From Helicoverpa zea (lineage: Eukaryota > Arthropoda > Insecta > Lepidoptera > Noctuidae): a DNA stretch of 64,000 nt. The position numbers were made by a program, and so were the translations under genes. Numbering within the stretch: position 1 is the first letter of the stretch; each line of letters opens with the position of its first letter. Below are positions 25,001 to 37,500 of the stretch, one piece after another. The notes beneath the pieces were generated by a model, which saw nothing but the letters and a program-made list of their open reading frames with translations, did not search any database and was not told the origin of the DNA. The stretch spans positions 3,410,001 through 3,474,000 of the forward strand of contig NC_061474.1 in assembly GCF_022581195.2 (NCBI RefSeq), given 5' to 3'.

Positions 25001-28000
25001 TTATGGTTATTTTTTCAATGTAAAAAAGTATTTTAAATAGATGTCTGTCACGTGCTAAAACCACATAATTTTTAACCGCAACCAAGCACAATACAAACCC
25101 ACTTTACCCGCAGGTAAAACAATCAGTCAAAAAACAACGAGACCCAAAACTCGACGAGCGTTTCGAAAAACGCCTCACCGATGAATTAACGAAAATCTTC
25201 GATGACTCCGAGAGTTTCTACTACTCCCGGACCTTGGATATCACGAACAGTCTTCAGAGACAGTATGAGATAGAGAAGCTACTGGAATCTGAGGCTGGAA
25301 CTGGGAAGCCGGTGGTGGATATCACGAAGTGGTGGAAGCATGTTGATGATAGATTCTTCTGGAATAAGTATATGCTGAAGGATATTATTGCGCTTGGGGT
25401 GAGATACTTTTTATTTCAGTTTGGTAGTATAAGACTACCTCAGAAGTAAGGGCACGAACAGGAAACAAAGATTCTTCGTTTAAACTTGAATATATTTAGT
25501 AACCAAAACAAATAACAATCCAGCCTTGAAAATTATCCAGCCAACCAATTTACGTCTTACACTTGAACAACTTGACGCAACCGCACAATTCAACGGTCCG
25601 AGCCAGAATGCCCCCACCTGATCTTATTCCGTTCAAATCAATTTCCGGTGTTGCCAGATGGCGAAAAGTAAAATCTCCTCAAATTGAAATGTTGCCATAA
25701 TAAAAATTCTAAAGCATCAGAAATCGTAATTAAAAAGATAAAATAAACGTGAAAAACATTTCGAACCTTACACTCGTCCATCCTGACATTGTGTATGCCC
25801 TCATACACAACCCAGGTGGAACCTTACACTCGGCAAGTGGGTGGGAACATTTTGCTTACACAATAATCATTTCAATTGCATAATATTTTGTTATTTTTAG
25901 AAACATCTATGTATAGTATTTTACAGTGCATGCATGTTTGTTTTACAAGAATCGCATATTTTACAGGCTTCGTGTTTTGATTGTCGTATATAGTTTGTTG
26001 ATTGCTATTATATTAGACTACCGTATTTCTAAACCTACAGTTAACATTAGTTATTTTTATACTTAATACAATTGACTATTTTGGCTATCCAGTTGTAAGT
26101 TTTGTACTAGGTAATTAGTGTAAGTATGATTTGGTGTTAACTAGATACAATTTGTCTAAAACCAAAACTATACATTTTAAATTTGAACATAAAAATATCT
26201 AAGAAAATTAGCCATGCAAAATCCAGACACGCGGTAACGCTGCGAGCCTGAATTTCCGAGAACAAGACTGGTAACCATCCTTCAATTATTATCAATCGAA
26301 CCATGAGTATTTGTATTACCCGTCCATCCAATAACAATCCAAATCTATCAACTAACTAACCACCTTCCATTTGATTAAGTCAGTTGTAGATTAACCAATA
26401 ACCATCCATGTAACAGGTCAAGTCACGACGTATCCGTTTGATGCCTCATGCTTGACCTGAAACAGAAAAATAAAACATATATGTAGGTATGTAGCCATCT
26501 CTCGAATAATTTACAACATAATTAAATAAAACATTAATAAATATCTTTTGAAACTTAGGTAATTGTTTATCAACTAGTCAATCAGAAGACATTGCATCAT
26601 CGCCATCATCAGGCGCGTCATCCTCATCTACGTCTTCTATTTCCAATGACGCTACGTGAATCCACGGCTTCATCCTGTCTGAAGCAACAGTGGTCTTTTT
26701 CTTATTCCTCATTCCCTCAAAACCGGCAATAGGGGCTACCTTGTATCTATCGTTGCCCAGAATTTTAATAACTTTATACGGTCCCTCATAATTAGGCATG
26801 AGTTTTGTACTTTTACCGTTGTTGTGAAAAGCGACTTTAGTTATTTTAACCAGTTCCCCGTTTTTATATACACGTGCTGGTCGGCGTCCTTTATCGTAAT
26901 ATAGTTTCTGAGCTACTTGGCATTTATCTATCCTATCCTTGACTTCTACACGAATTGAATCTACATCCTCGTCTTCACGAGTATTAATTACTATTTCATT
27001 CATTGCCGAATTCTTTTCGCTATTCATTTTAGATCCGAACATAACCTCTGCAGGTGACCTACCAATTGTTTTTTGCATAGTATTGTTTAAGCCCCATTGT
27101 ATTTTTCCTAATTTGTCATCCCAGTTTCTTTCATCATCTCTTAGGTTCTCTGCTGTCAAGGAATCGAGGATAGTTCTGTTATACCTCTCGACTTGTCCGT
27201 TTGACCTGGGGCTCGCAACTGCATTAAGAACATGCCTTATCCCCTGGTCTAGACAAAACCTCCTGAACGAATGAGAGGTAAAACAGGACCCTCGATCGCT
27301 GATAACACGGTCAGGGACTCTAAACGTATCAAAGATGTCTCTTAAAGCCTTAATAAGATTCTGGGTATTTGTGTTCCTCACTGGTTTAATAAATACAAAC
27401 TTTGTAAAAGAGTCAACCACCGTCAGTATGTGTGTGTTGCCTCGTTTTGATTTGACAAAGGGTCCAAGATGGTCGACGTGTAGCGTATGAAAAGGAATCG
27501 CAACCTTTTCGATGGGATGTAATAATCCTTCTCGAGAGGTTTCATTTTTCTTTGCGAAAGCACAATCGATACACGCCGATACGTACTTTCTGATGAACCG
27601 TTTCATTTTGGCAAACCAATAGTTTCTTTTGATACGTTCGTAAGTTTTCTCAAAACCAACATGCCCTAGGTCGTCATGGTTCATCTTGCAAACTTGCCAT
27701 CTTGCACCCTTCGGCACCACAAATCTAACAGAGTCCTTATTTCTATCCACGTATCGGTATAGCTTATTGTCCCGTATAACATAGTTTTCCTTAATATACT
27801 CTATCCCTTTAGGATCTAAGTCGCTTCCAACAATATCGCGAATTCGACAAAGCTCCGAGTCTCCTAGCTGCAGAGTAAGTAGCCAGTCGCCCTCACTTAT
27901 GGCCATGACTGTGGGATACTGCTGACAATTTTGCGTGTCTATATCTCGTATAGGATTTCTCGATAATGCGTCAACGTGGTTCATCCTTGTACCTGCCCTG

Positions 28001-31000
28001 TATTCCACGACGCAATCATATTCCTGCATAGCGAGCCACCATCGGGCAATCCTAGGTATTAGGTCGCGTTTTCCAAACGTGGAACGTAAGGCGCTGCAGT
28101 CTGTAACGACCTTAAAGGTTTTGCCTAACAGGTATACTCTAAACTTTTTAAGGGAGCATATAACAGCTAGAGTTTCCAGTTCGTATGAGTGAAAGTTCTT
28201 TTCCTCAGGGGTCGTCTGTCGGCTATAATAGGCCACAGGATGAAAAGAACCTTCACTCCCTTTTGGGCGCTGTAAAAGGATCCCTCCTACACCCAGTTTA
28301 CTCGCATCAGTATGCAGTTCAAACTCTGCAGAGGGGTCATATATTGTCAGCACGGGTCTACTGATTAGTTTTCGTTTTAAAACACTAAATGCTTCTTCTT
28401 GATCGGTGGACCAGTTCCACACAGTATCCCTTTTAAGCAGTTTAGTGAGAGGGTGTGCTAATTGTGCAAAGCCTTGGATGAACCTCCTAAAATAGCTCAC
28501 CAGACCTAAGAATTGCCGCACACCGTGTATATTTTCCGGACGGGGAAAATCTGCAACACTTTGAATTTTTGACATCCCCGGCCGCATACCCTCAGCGCTA
28601 ATTTCGTAGCCCAGATAGTTTATCCTGTTTTGAAGAAAACTGCATTTAGACAGATTCAATTTTAGATTAGCTTCCCGTAACAACTGTAATATATCTTCTA
28701 ACCGTTTCATGCATTCCGACGGATCCTTTCCGTATATTAGCAAGTCATCTATATACACAGTAGCCTTCTCAAACCTAGCTGAACCTAGAACGTTATTCAT
28801 CATTCGCTGGAATACTGCTGGCGCGTTTGCCAAGCCGAACGGCATACGATTGTACTCGTATTGTCCGTCCGGCGTGACAAACGCCGTCAGGTGTTTACTT
28901 TCTTCCGCGATGGGGACTTGATAATACCCAGACATAAGATCTAACGTAATGAACCACGCTTGTCCAGAAAGTCTGGCAATCTCATCATCGATGACAGGTA
29001 TGGGGTATCTCTCCTTCACCGTGACCGAATTTAGTAATCGGTAATCGATGCATAGTCGAATATTGCCATCTTTCTTGCGGATAAGAATTATGGGACTCGC
29101 GTAATTGGAAGCAGATTCCCTAATGATTCCCGCCTGCAACATCTCATCTATCATGGCGCGTACCTTTTCACGTTCGAAGTGCGAAAGTCGATACGGTCTA
29201 TAGACGACTGGACGTTGGCTGTTCAGTTCTATTTTCATTTCGGTGGTTGTTGTGCACCCCAGATCACCCAAAGTGGATGCAAAACATTCTTTGTGGCGAC
29301 GTAACAATTCAAGCAGTTTTTCCTTGTCGCTTTCAGATATAGAATCGCCTATGTGAACGTCTTTCTCGTCGAAACCCTCGCCCACGTTATTCTCAAAGAA
29401 TTGACCTTCGATGGACTTTGCTACCTCCGTGAGCCTATAAACTGCCTCCACTCTTTCGGCTCGCGAAAAGACGAAATTTTCTAGCACCCGGCATGGTGTC
29501 GAACACGGCGTTAATGTGACAAAAAGGAGACTATCCTTGGCCTCGTAGACACCACCACATACCAAGTATTGATCATTTGGCTTACCTACTATCTTAGAGT
29601 CTAGTATTAAATTTCCTGTGAATTCCTTGTGCGTTAAAGCTCTAATACTGGCTGGACCGAATAGTACATTATGAGCCGCGGATCTGATTCTTATCTTGTC
29701 ACCGTCTTCTATGACATCAAAAGTTGAAGTGTCATTACTATTACATAAGAAATTCAGCTTATGCGCATCTTTATACAACGCAATATGTGGTTGCTCTGAA
29801 TAAGTTTGCCCAACAAGTATTGGTTTTTCTAAAAACACGTCGTCTACTACTCTAAATACGACATCGGCCTCAATATCGTCAACACTTATCTTAAACTTAG
29901 CAGAACCCAAGGAATATATCAATTTATTACCAAAACCAGTCAGTGGGATTGGAATATTATCATGTTGTAGCCCAAGCTTTGAAAATGTAGTTTTCCGTAT
30001 TAAACTAGCCTCGCTACCTAGATCAACGAAGGCTTCAACGATATCATCCCCAATTTTAACTGATTTTATGAATTTATTGTTCGGATTTGAGTTCTTTATA
30101 CGCATTGTCTTTGTTATAGTGTCAGACTTACTATTCCCCATTTCAGATTTAGAGCGACATGTTTCAGCCTTGTGTCCAATTCTGTTACACGTTGAGCATT
30201 TCACTAAAGGCTTCGTACATTTAGAGAAAGGGTGTCCTTTCTCCTTACAGTTGTAACAATACACATTTGGATTGCTCTTGCTATTGGGCCTGAAACTTTG
30301 TCGGTCATCAGAGGAGGCACCCACCTTATCCCTGTTAAAAAATGGATGTGTCGGGAGTTCTTTGTTGTTACTTAGTAGGAATTTTAATAATTGATCCGGC
30401 TCATCGCATCTCAACGCCAACGCGCTAGATCTCATAGTTTTATCACTTATGCCATGGATGATGCAGTCTACCGCGCGCCTACCCGTTATGTCACATTGAT
30501 TAAGGAGGGCCAATTTCTCGTAATAATAATTCTCGACTAACTCATTGGGACGACTTTTGCGCTTCAACATATCCTCAAGGAGTTGTCCGTAATTTTGCTC
30601 ACAGGGAAAAGCACTCATTAACTTTATCTGCCATTCCTTCCAGGTAAACAAAATCGAGTTAAGACTCTCGTACCATGTTTTTGCAAGTCCCGAGAGTTTC
30701 TGCATCGCAAAATGCACTGTAGTTCTTCCATCCCAGCCGTAAACCTCTGCACACTCGTTAACCTTTTTTAACCACGTGTCCATACGTTGGTTTTTCTGAG
30801 ATGGATTAAATTCTGGAAGTATATTTTTATCGAAGCCTTTACTGATTGAGGGTAAGCATTGATTTGACGGCTGCGATGGAATGACATCTCTAATATTCTT
30901 AAATAATTTCACGACATCGTTAGTAGTAAAAGTGGGAGTACATGACCTTTTAGTGCGATGCTCGACGCTGGCTCGGCTGCGACTCCTTGACCTCATCTCA

Positions 31001-31544
31001 TGCTCGCCACGGTCCACGCTGCGCCGCCGGTTGCGATGCTCGCTGCGGCGCTCCCTTCGATGCTCGCCTCGATGCTCGCTGCGGCGCTCGCTGCGGCGCT
31101 CGCTGTGGCGCTCGCTGCGGCGCTCGCTGTGGCGCTCGCTGCGGCGCTCGCTGTGGCGCTCGCTGCGGCGCTCGCTAAGATGCTCGCTGTGCTTCCTGCG
31201 CTGTTCGGCGTCTCGTTCTTGTTGCAAGGCCAACTCCAAGAGCCGAACCTTCTCCTGCTCCCGCCTGAGCGCCAACTCGCGGTCCCGTACTCCGCGACTG
31301 CGACTGCGGCTGCGCTCGCGGCTGTGGCTACCCCGTGTGAGTGAACGACTGCTTCGAGGGGTCTCTAGCCTGCCATGGCCATTTCCAGTCTCCATTTTCT
31401 GAAACTCGTCGAACAAAATTGTAGATTTTAGTAATAGAACTAAACCTTAAGATATCTCGTAAACGGTAAGTCTGACGACAAAAATAACACGTTTTTTCAC
31501 CCCTTTTATATACCCCTGCAATATATTTTTTTTTTTATGTTGTT

Positions 31545-31585
<41 letters not shown>

Positions 31586-34500
31586 TCAATCATTAATATA
31601 CCCTGTATACGGGTTAGATGCAAAAAATAATATAAATGAATCCGCAAGGTTTAAATAACTATGTGGTACATGCAAAGTAGTTGTCCGCATGGGCTGATTT
31701 TTCAATCATCAGCTAACTTCCGTCTAAGGAATAAATATGGCGGTTTGACATATTTTCTATACAAAAGCTGTCAAACACACTCAGATAAGAGCCATCCGGC
31801 GATCGAAAAATCGGCCCTAAGTAAAATACATGTATTAAAAATTGTGGAATAGGCAGGTACAACTATGTATGTACCTCTTGAATAATATTTTTAACAGTTA
31901 GGTTAGCGTGATTATTGCAAAACAGATTATTAAATATAAAAGTAAAAATAGATGTAGGCGTGTACTTACGTTTTCTTTATCCCACTTCTGAGATATAAGA
32001 CTACCTCAGAAGTAAGGGCACGAACAGGAAACAAAGATTCTTCGTTTAAACTTGAATATATTTAGTAACCAAAACAAATAACAATCCAGCCTTGAAAATT
32101 ATCCAGCCAACCAATTTACGTCTTACACTTGAACAACTTGACGCAACCGCACAATTCAACGGTCCGAGCCAGAATGCCCCCACCTGATCTTATTCCGTTC
32201 AAATCAATTTCCGGTGTTGCCAGATGGCGAAAAGTAAAATCTCCTCAAATTGAAATGTTGCCATAATAAAAATTCTAAAGCATCAGAAATCGTAATTAAA
32301 AAGATAAAATAAACGTGAAAAACATTTCGAACCTTACAGTAGTTAGTAACCATTTCCCGAGCCTTTTCCCAACTATGTTGGGGTTGGCTTACCTTTATTA
32401 CTGGACAGTAGGTCCACCATGTGAAGGGCTTTTTTCGAAAAAGCTGGAATATCATAAGGTTTCGATTAACACATTCGGATCAGTAGTAGCGTAGGTTTAA
32501 ATATAGTAGGTAGGTTGTAGGTACATGTATGCACAGCTATATGAAAGTATTACCGTATTTACAGTTCAATAAATGGCAGATTTATAGCATCAAATGCAGA
32601 GATGAAAAACATGCCAAAGAACCTATAACAATAAGCTCGGGAAACTTATGATCGATCGATCATAAGTTTAATAGTAATAATCGAAAGTATGAAGTGCCAG
32701 TTTGCATGAAAAAATATTCCAAAGCCTTAGTTAACTGAACTCTTAAACACACAACACACGCAAATATAATTTGACCTTGAATTAATCGCTCGTTAGCGTA
32801 ACGATTGTAGCACCGATATGCGAGGTTGTTAGTTAATCTTTTGTTGTTTAATCCTAATTTCCTAATGAACAAAAGAATAACAATGAAAAAAAAATGCGCC
32901 TAAAAAGCATAAAAATCTATCTATTAGGTCATAAGTATTAGACACAAAAATAAAATTTGCTGCGCCTCATTCGCCTTAAACTAAATGGCGGCTCTGAACA
33001 TCGCGATCTGAACATGCAAATCGCTGCGCACCATTTTTCATGTTATGTACACGAACATAACTCTTGAATATTTCCGACAGCCACTGATCATGTGGTCTTA
33101 CCTGTACTCTGAAGTTAGTTGCGAACCGCCATTAAGTTAAGCGAGAACCATGTTTTATACATGTATACTCCAAAGAGGATATCCTGAAAAAAAAAAAACA
33201 CACATAGGAAGTGGTGAAAGGCGGGCATTTTGGGGACTGTCTTTTGTAAATTCGACCTTCAAAAGTGCTGATTTTCAGCCTACTTTGAATGAATGACTTT
33301 TTATCTTTTATCTGACCCTCAATTTCGTTAACAGAGTCCAGACTGTGACCAATGGATCCTGCCCATCATCCAAGGTTACGTGCACCTCTCACAAATCGCC
33401 GTGGAACCGGCAGACGTGAACCCTCTGAATACAGAGTCGTTATCCAACAGTAGCTCGTGTGATGAGACCTTTACTTTGGGGCTGATCTCTAGAAGGTCGA
33501 GATATCAGGCTGGGACTAGGTGAGTGGGAATTTTGGTTTATGATTTCTTTGTTTTGACGGTTTGAATGTTTAGTTGTATAGTCTTTACTAATGTTAAAGC
33601 AACTCTGTCTTTCCGTGTGTACAACTTTGATTCCAAAACAACTGACCGATTGAAATGAAATTGATGAAATACATTGATAGACCGGAGTTTGTGAAAGGTC
33701 ATGGCTACAATTTAAGTTTTCCAAGACGTTGGTGTAACTGCGGGGAAAAGCTAGACCGCGTCCCACATACCTTTTTTTTACCGACGTCAAAAATCATCAA
33801 ATGACTCCTCCCGCTGTGGGTTAGCAGCGGTAAGGGAGTGTCAGACTCTTACCGACTAAAAACCATCGTGTTCCGTCCCACATACCTTACAAATAAATAA
33901 TGCTAATAACTTTTTATCAGATACAATCGTCGAGGCATCGAGCCGGGCGGCAAAGTGGCCAACTACGTGGAAACTGAACAGATTGTGTCCATCATATGTT
34001 CTGATAGCATACACCGAGCTTCCTTTGTGCAGGTCAGACTTTGTGTTACCCATGTGTTTTTGTTTTTTTATGTCAAAACTGGTTTTCGGTGGTTTTGGCC
34101 ATTGAGTAAATCTGCGGTTAATATTAGCGCCCTTTTTTACACGAAAATCATTGTTATCAAATTATTGGTTCAGTTTTAAGTAAAATAAAATACATTTATT
34201 TCAGGTAACCTATATTGTTATCTACATTGTTAAGAAGCTATACACATTATTTAAATTTAAATTGACACTTATACAAATTACGTTATATTAGTTTTACGTT
34301 GAATGTAACTCGCTAAAGATTGCAAAACTTTCAATGACAAGCTTAACAACGCGAAATATTTTGAGCACAACAAATGGTTACGTTTAAACTGATTGTGTAA
34401 AACCGTTACTTGTTGTTTTGGACATTCACGTACTAAAGTGTCATGCACTGATGACTTTTAGACGGATGATGCTGACTTTTTGTGTTTTTTGATAACTGTA

Positions 34501-37500
34501 CCATAATTTAGGTAAAAGTTTGGAGATACATACCGCAATTTCGTGTTTACACAAAGTTTATTTTTGCAAAAAGTATCATCACCATCTCCGTGTCATTTTC
34601 CTATGGGGGTCGCTTTCTAGTGAATCCTGCCGGCAGAATTTTTACATGGAGCATCTGCGTATCTGGCCTTCTTAACCCAGTTATTACCCAAGCAACCCAG
34701 ACTTTCTGGCTTCTGCCAAAAATCTTCAAATGACAACCAGGATCAACCAACCGAACGTACACTCCGAAACGCTAAAGAATTTGCATGACAAAATGGTCAT
34801 CCATTTACCGACCGACCTTGTTTAGCGGTGCTTAACCTTATGAAAGGTGCTGAACTTTACGAATCATGCGGCTGTTACTGAGCGAAGAGCTCTTTTTGCA
34901 GGATCCATTATGCAATAATTGTTTAGGAATCAATGACCACAATACTTCTAATACTTCTGGCCACAGGACGTGGTGTTCCGTCGCTTCCGCGGACAAGTGC
35001 CACAGGACCGCACAGTGACTTAGTGCATAAATGAAGTGCTACTAACATAGTTTTAAGTTTTTATTTACTAACAATTTTGTATATCATATTATGTATGCTA
35101 GTTTTAAGGTATTTATCTATGGGCCTTTGATGCCTGAGAATAAAGATGATTTGATTTGATTTGAATAAGTTGATGACCCAATAATTGCATAAACAATTTC
35201 AATATATGTAATTTCAGAATACCTGTGTGACTGTGTGTGTTATCCCATAGGTGCGTGGTTCCGTGCCTATATTTTGGAGTCAACCCGAGTACAAGTTCAG
35301 GCCACCGCCACGTCTTGATCGAAGTAAGTAGTACTAAAATTAAACAAAGAAAATATAAAAACCAGTAGGTACCGTTCGATGTCTCAATATGATTGATCTT
35401 CAACCGTTCCACTAGGTACATACATTCAATGTATTTTTTTAACTCTCGACGCAAATAGAGGAGAGTATAATTAATATTTTTTAATCATTTTGACCGCTGC
35501 GTGTTTTGTCTGTATGTGACAACGCGCCTCTTACCGGATGAACTGATTTGCACGCATTCTTTCACCTATAATAAATGACTCATACGAAAGGGGACATGAC
35601 ATAAGTGACCGTCGTAACCTGACATACATTTCATTGTAACCCCCAGCTGAAATTGCCAACACATTTCATAACACTCAATTCATTTCAAAAGTCTATACAA
35701 AATACGTTTTAATTTATTTCCAGCCGAAGACGAATCTCACTCAGCCTTCAAGAACCATTTCAAAGAAGAGATAAAGACATACAAAAACGTTTGCATAGTA
35801 AACTTAGTGGAGCAGCAAGGCAGAGAGCGCATCATATGGGAGGCGTACGGTAACCACGTGCTGCGGTACAACAGCCCTGACGTCATATACGCTACCTTCG
35901 ACTTCCATGAGTACTGGTGAGCATCCGCCTAGCCATTTCCCTAGTTGAAGTTTTCTTCCAGTCTAACCAGATGTCGCAAAGTCCCAGGATTTCACATTGA
36001 GCATGGGTTGGCTTCAAGTCTAATCGGATGCAGCTGTGTCATCATCTTCCGAGCCTTTTTCCAACTTTGTTGGAGTCGGCTTCCAGTCTACCCGGATGCA
36101 GCTGAGTACCAGTATTTTGCATGAAGCGACTGCCTATCTGACCTCCTCACACCAGTTACCCGGGCAACTCCTTGGTAAGACTGGTTAGACTTTCTGTCAG
36201 AAACGTTTGCATAGTAAACTTAGTGGAGCAGCAAGGGAGAGAGCGCATCATATGGGAGGCGTATGGTAACCACGTGCTGCGGTACAACAGCCCTGACGTC
36301 ATATACGCTATCTTCGACTTCCATGAGTACTGGTGAGCATCGGCCTAGCCTTTTCCTATGTTGTATGTTGGAGTCGGCTTCTAGTCTATCCAGATGCTGC
36401 TGAGTACCAGTATTTCACATTGAGCAGAGGTTGGCTTCAAGTCTAATCGGATGCAGCTGAGTCATCATCTTCCGAGTCTTTCCCAACTATGTTGTAGTCG
36501 GCTTCCAGTCTAACCGGATGTAGTTGAGTAGGTACCAGTGTTTTACATGGAGTGACTGCCTATCTGACCTCCTCAACCCGGGCAACCGCTTTGTAAGACT
36601 GGTTAGAATTTCTGATCCACGTTCTGCATATGATCGTCGGTCACGGCGGCTGTTCTCATTAAGGAGATCAGCCAGTTACGCCAGGACATATGCTGTGCAC
36701 AAGCATTTGCTTGGACACAGGTGCACTTACTATTCCTTCACTATATAGCCCGATGGGACGGCAATTCGACACCACCGGAGAGAGATCAGGCGCAGGACCG
36801 ACATTCACGTGCTCTCCGATGCACGGGTGTATCAATCACCAACTCCCAGGCTGTGGACTGCTTTATGAAAGTTCCTTAAACAAAGCGAAAATTCTAAAAT
36901 AAAATATACTTGTCCAATATTACTACTTTTAACCCTGTTAATGTGTCTTTTGTTCGCAGTCGAGGCATGCATTACGAAAACGTGAGCATACTGATCAACG
37001 CGTTAGCCGAGGTGATAGGCGAAATGCGTTTCTGTTGGCGCGACGACCGCGGCCTCATATGCACGCAGAACGGCGTCTTCCGAGTCAACTGCATCGACTG
37101 TCTCGATAGAACTAATGTTGTACAGGTATGTGTACTTAGTAATAATAATAATGTTCCCAGCTTTTTTGGCTATAGGAATTGTTCTAGCTAGAAAGAGATC
37201 AGCCAACTACGCAGAACATATTGTAATTCAGGTGCGCAGGATACATTAAAATACACGTGCTTACGCGCAGACACAGGTGCATCCTGAAATAGAATATATT
37301 ATGACTTTTTTTTAAGAATGCAAAAATCATCAAATGACCCTTCCCGCTGTGGGTCAGCAGCGGTGAGGGAGTGTCAACTTTTAATCCATTGTGTTCTTAG
37401 GCCTTTTTTGTATCAGGGTCGCCGTAACTCTTTAGAACAATGTCGCAGCCCATAGAATATAAGACTTCAGACACAAGTCGAAATCTATATATTTTTATGT

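Larger units (their letters stand above)
25428..32338 (-). mobile_element. Complete Ty3/gypsy LTR retrotransposon in SAC2 intron 3
   Basis: 6911 bp, inserted in antisense to SAC2. Two 345-bp LTRs (25428-25772 and 31994-32338) read the same base for base by eye. A 4-bp target duplication, GTAG, flanks it (25424-25427 and 32339-32342). In element orientation the LTR runs TGTAAG...CTTATA, so its 3' end lacks the usual CA. Just inside the 5' LTR is CAGAAGTGGGAT, which resembles a primer-binding site for a tRNA-Leu as in Mdg3/Micropia-type elements. A single Gag-Pol frame is open and there is no env. Identical LTRs and an open frame point to a very recent insertion. Confidence 0.92.

Noticed and set aside
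30881..31402. Long + strand frames opposite the Gag N-terminus
   Set aside because: They are the antisense of the SERRSERH repeat DNA and consist of simple repeats; the minus-strand Gag-Pol frame explains the stretch.
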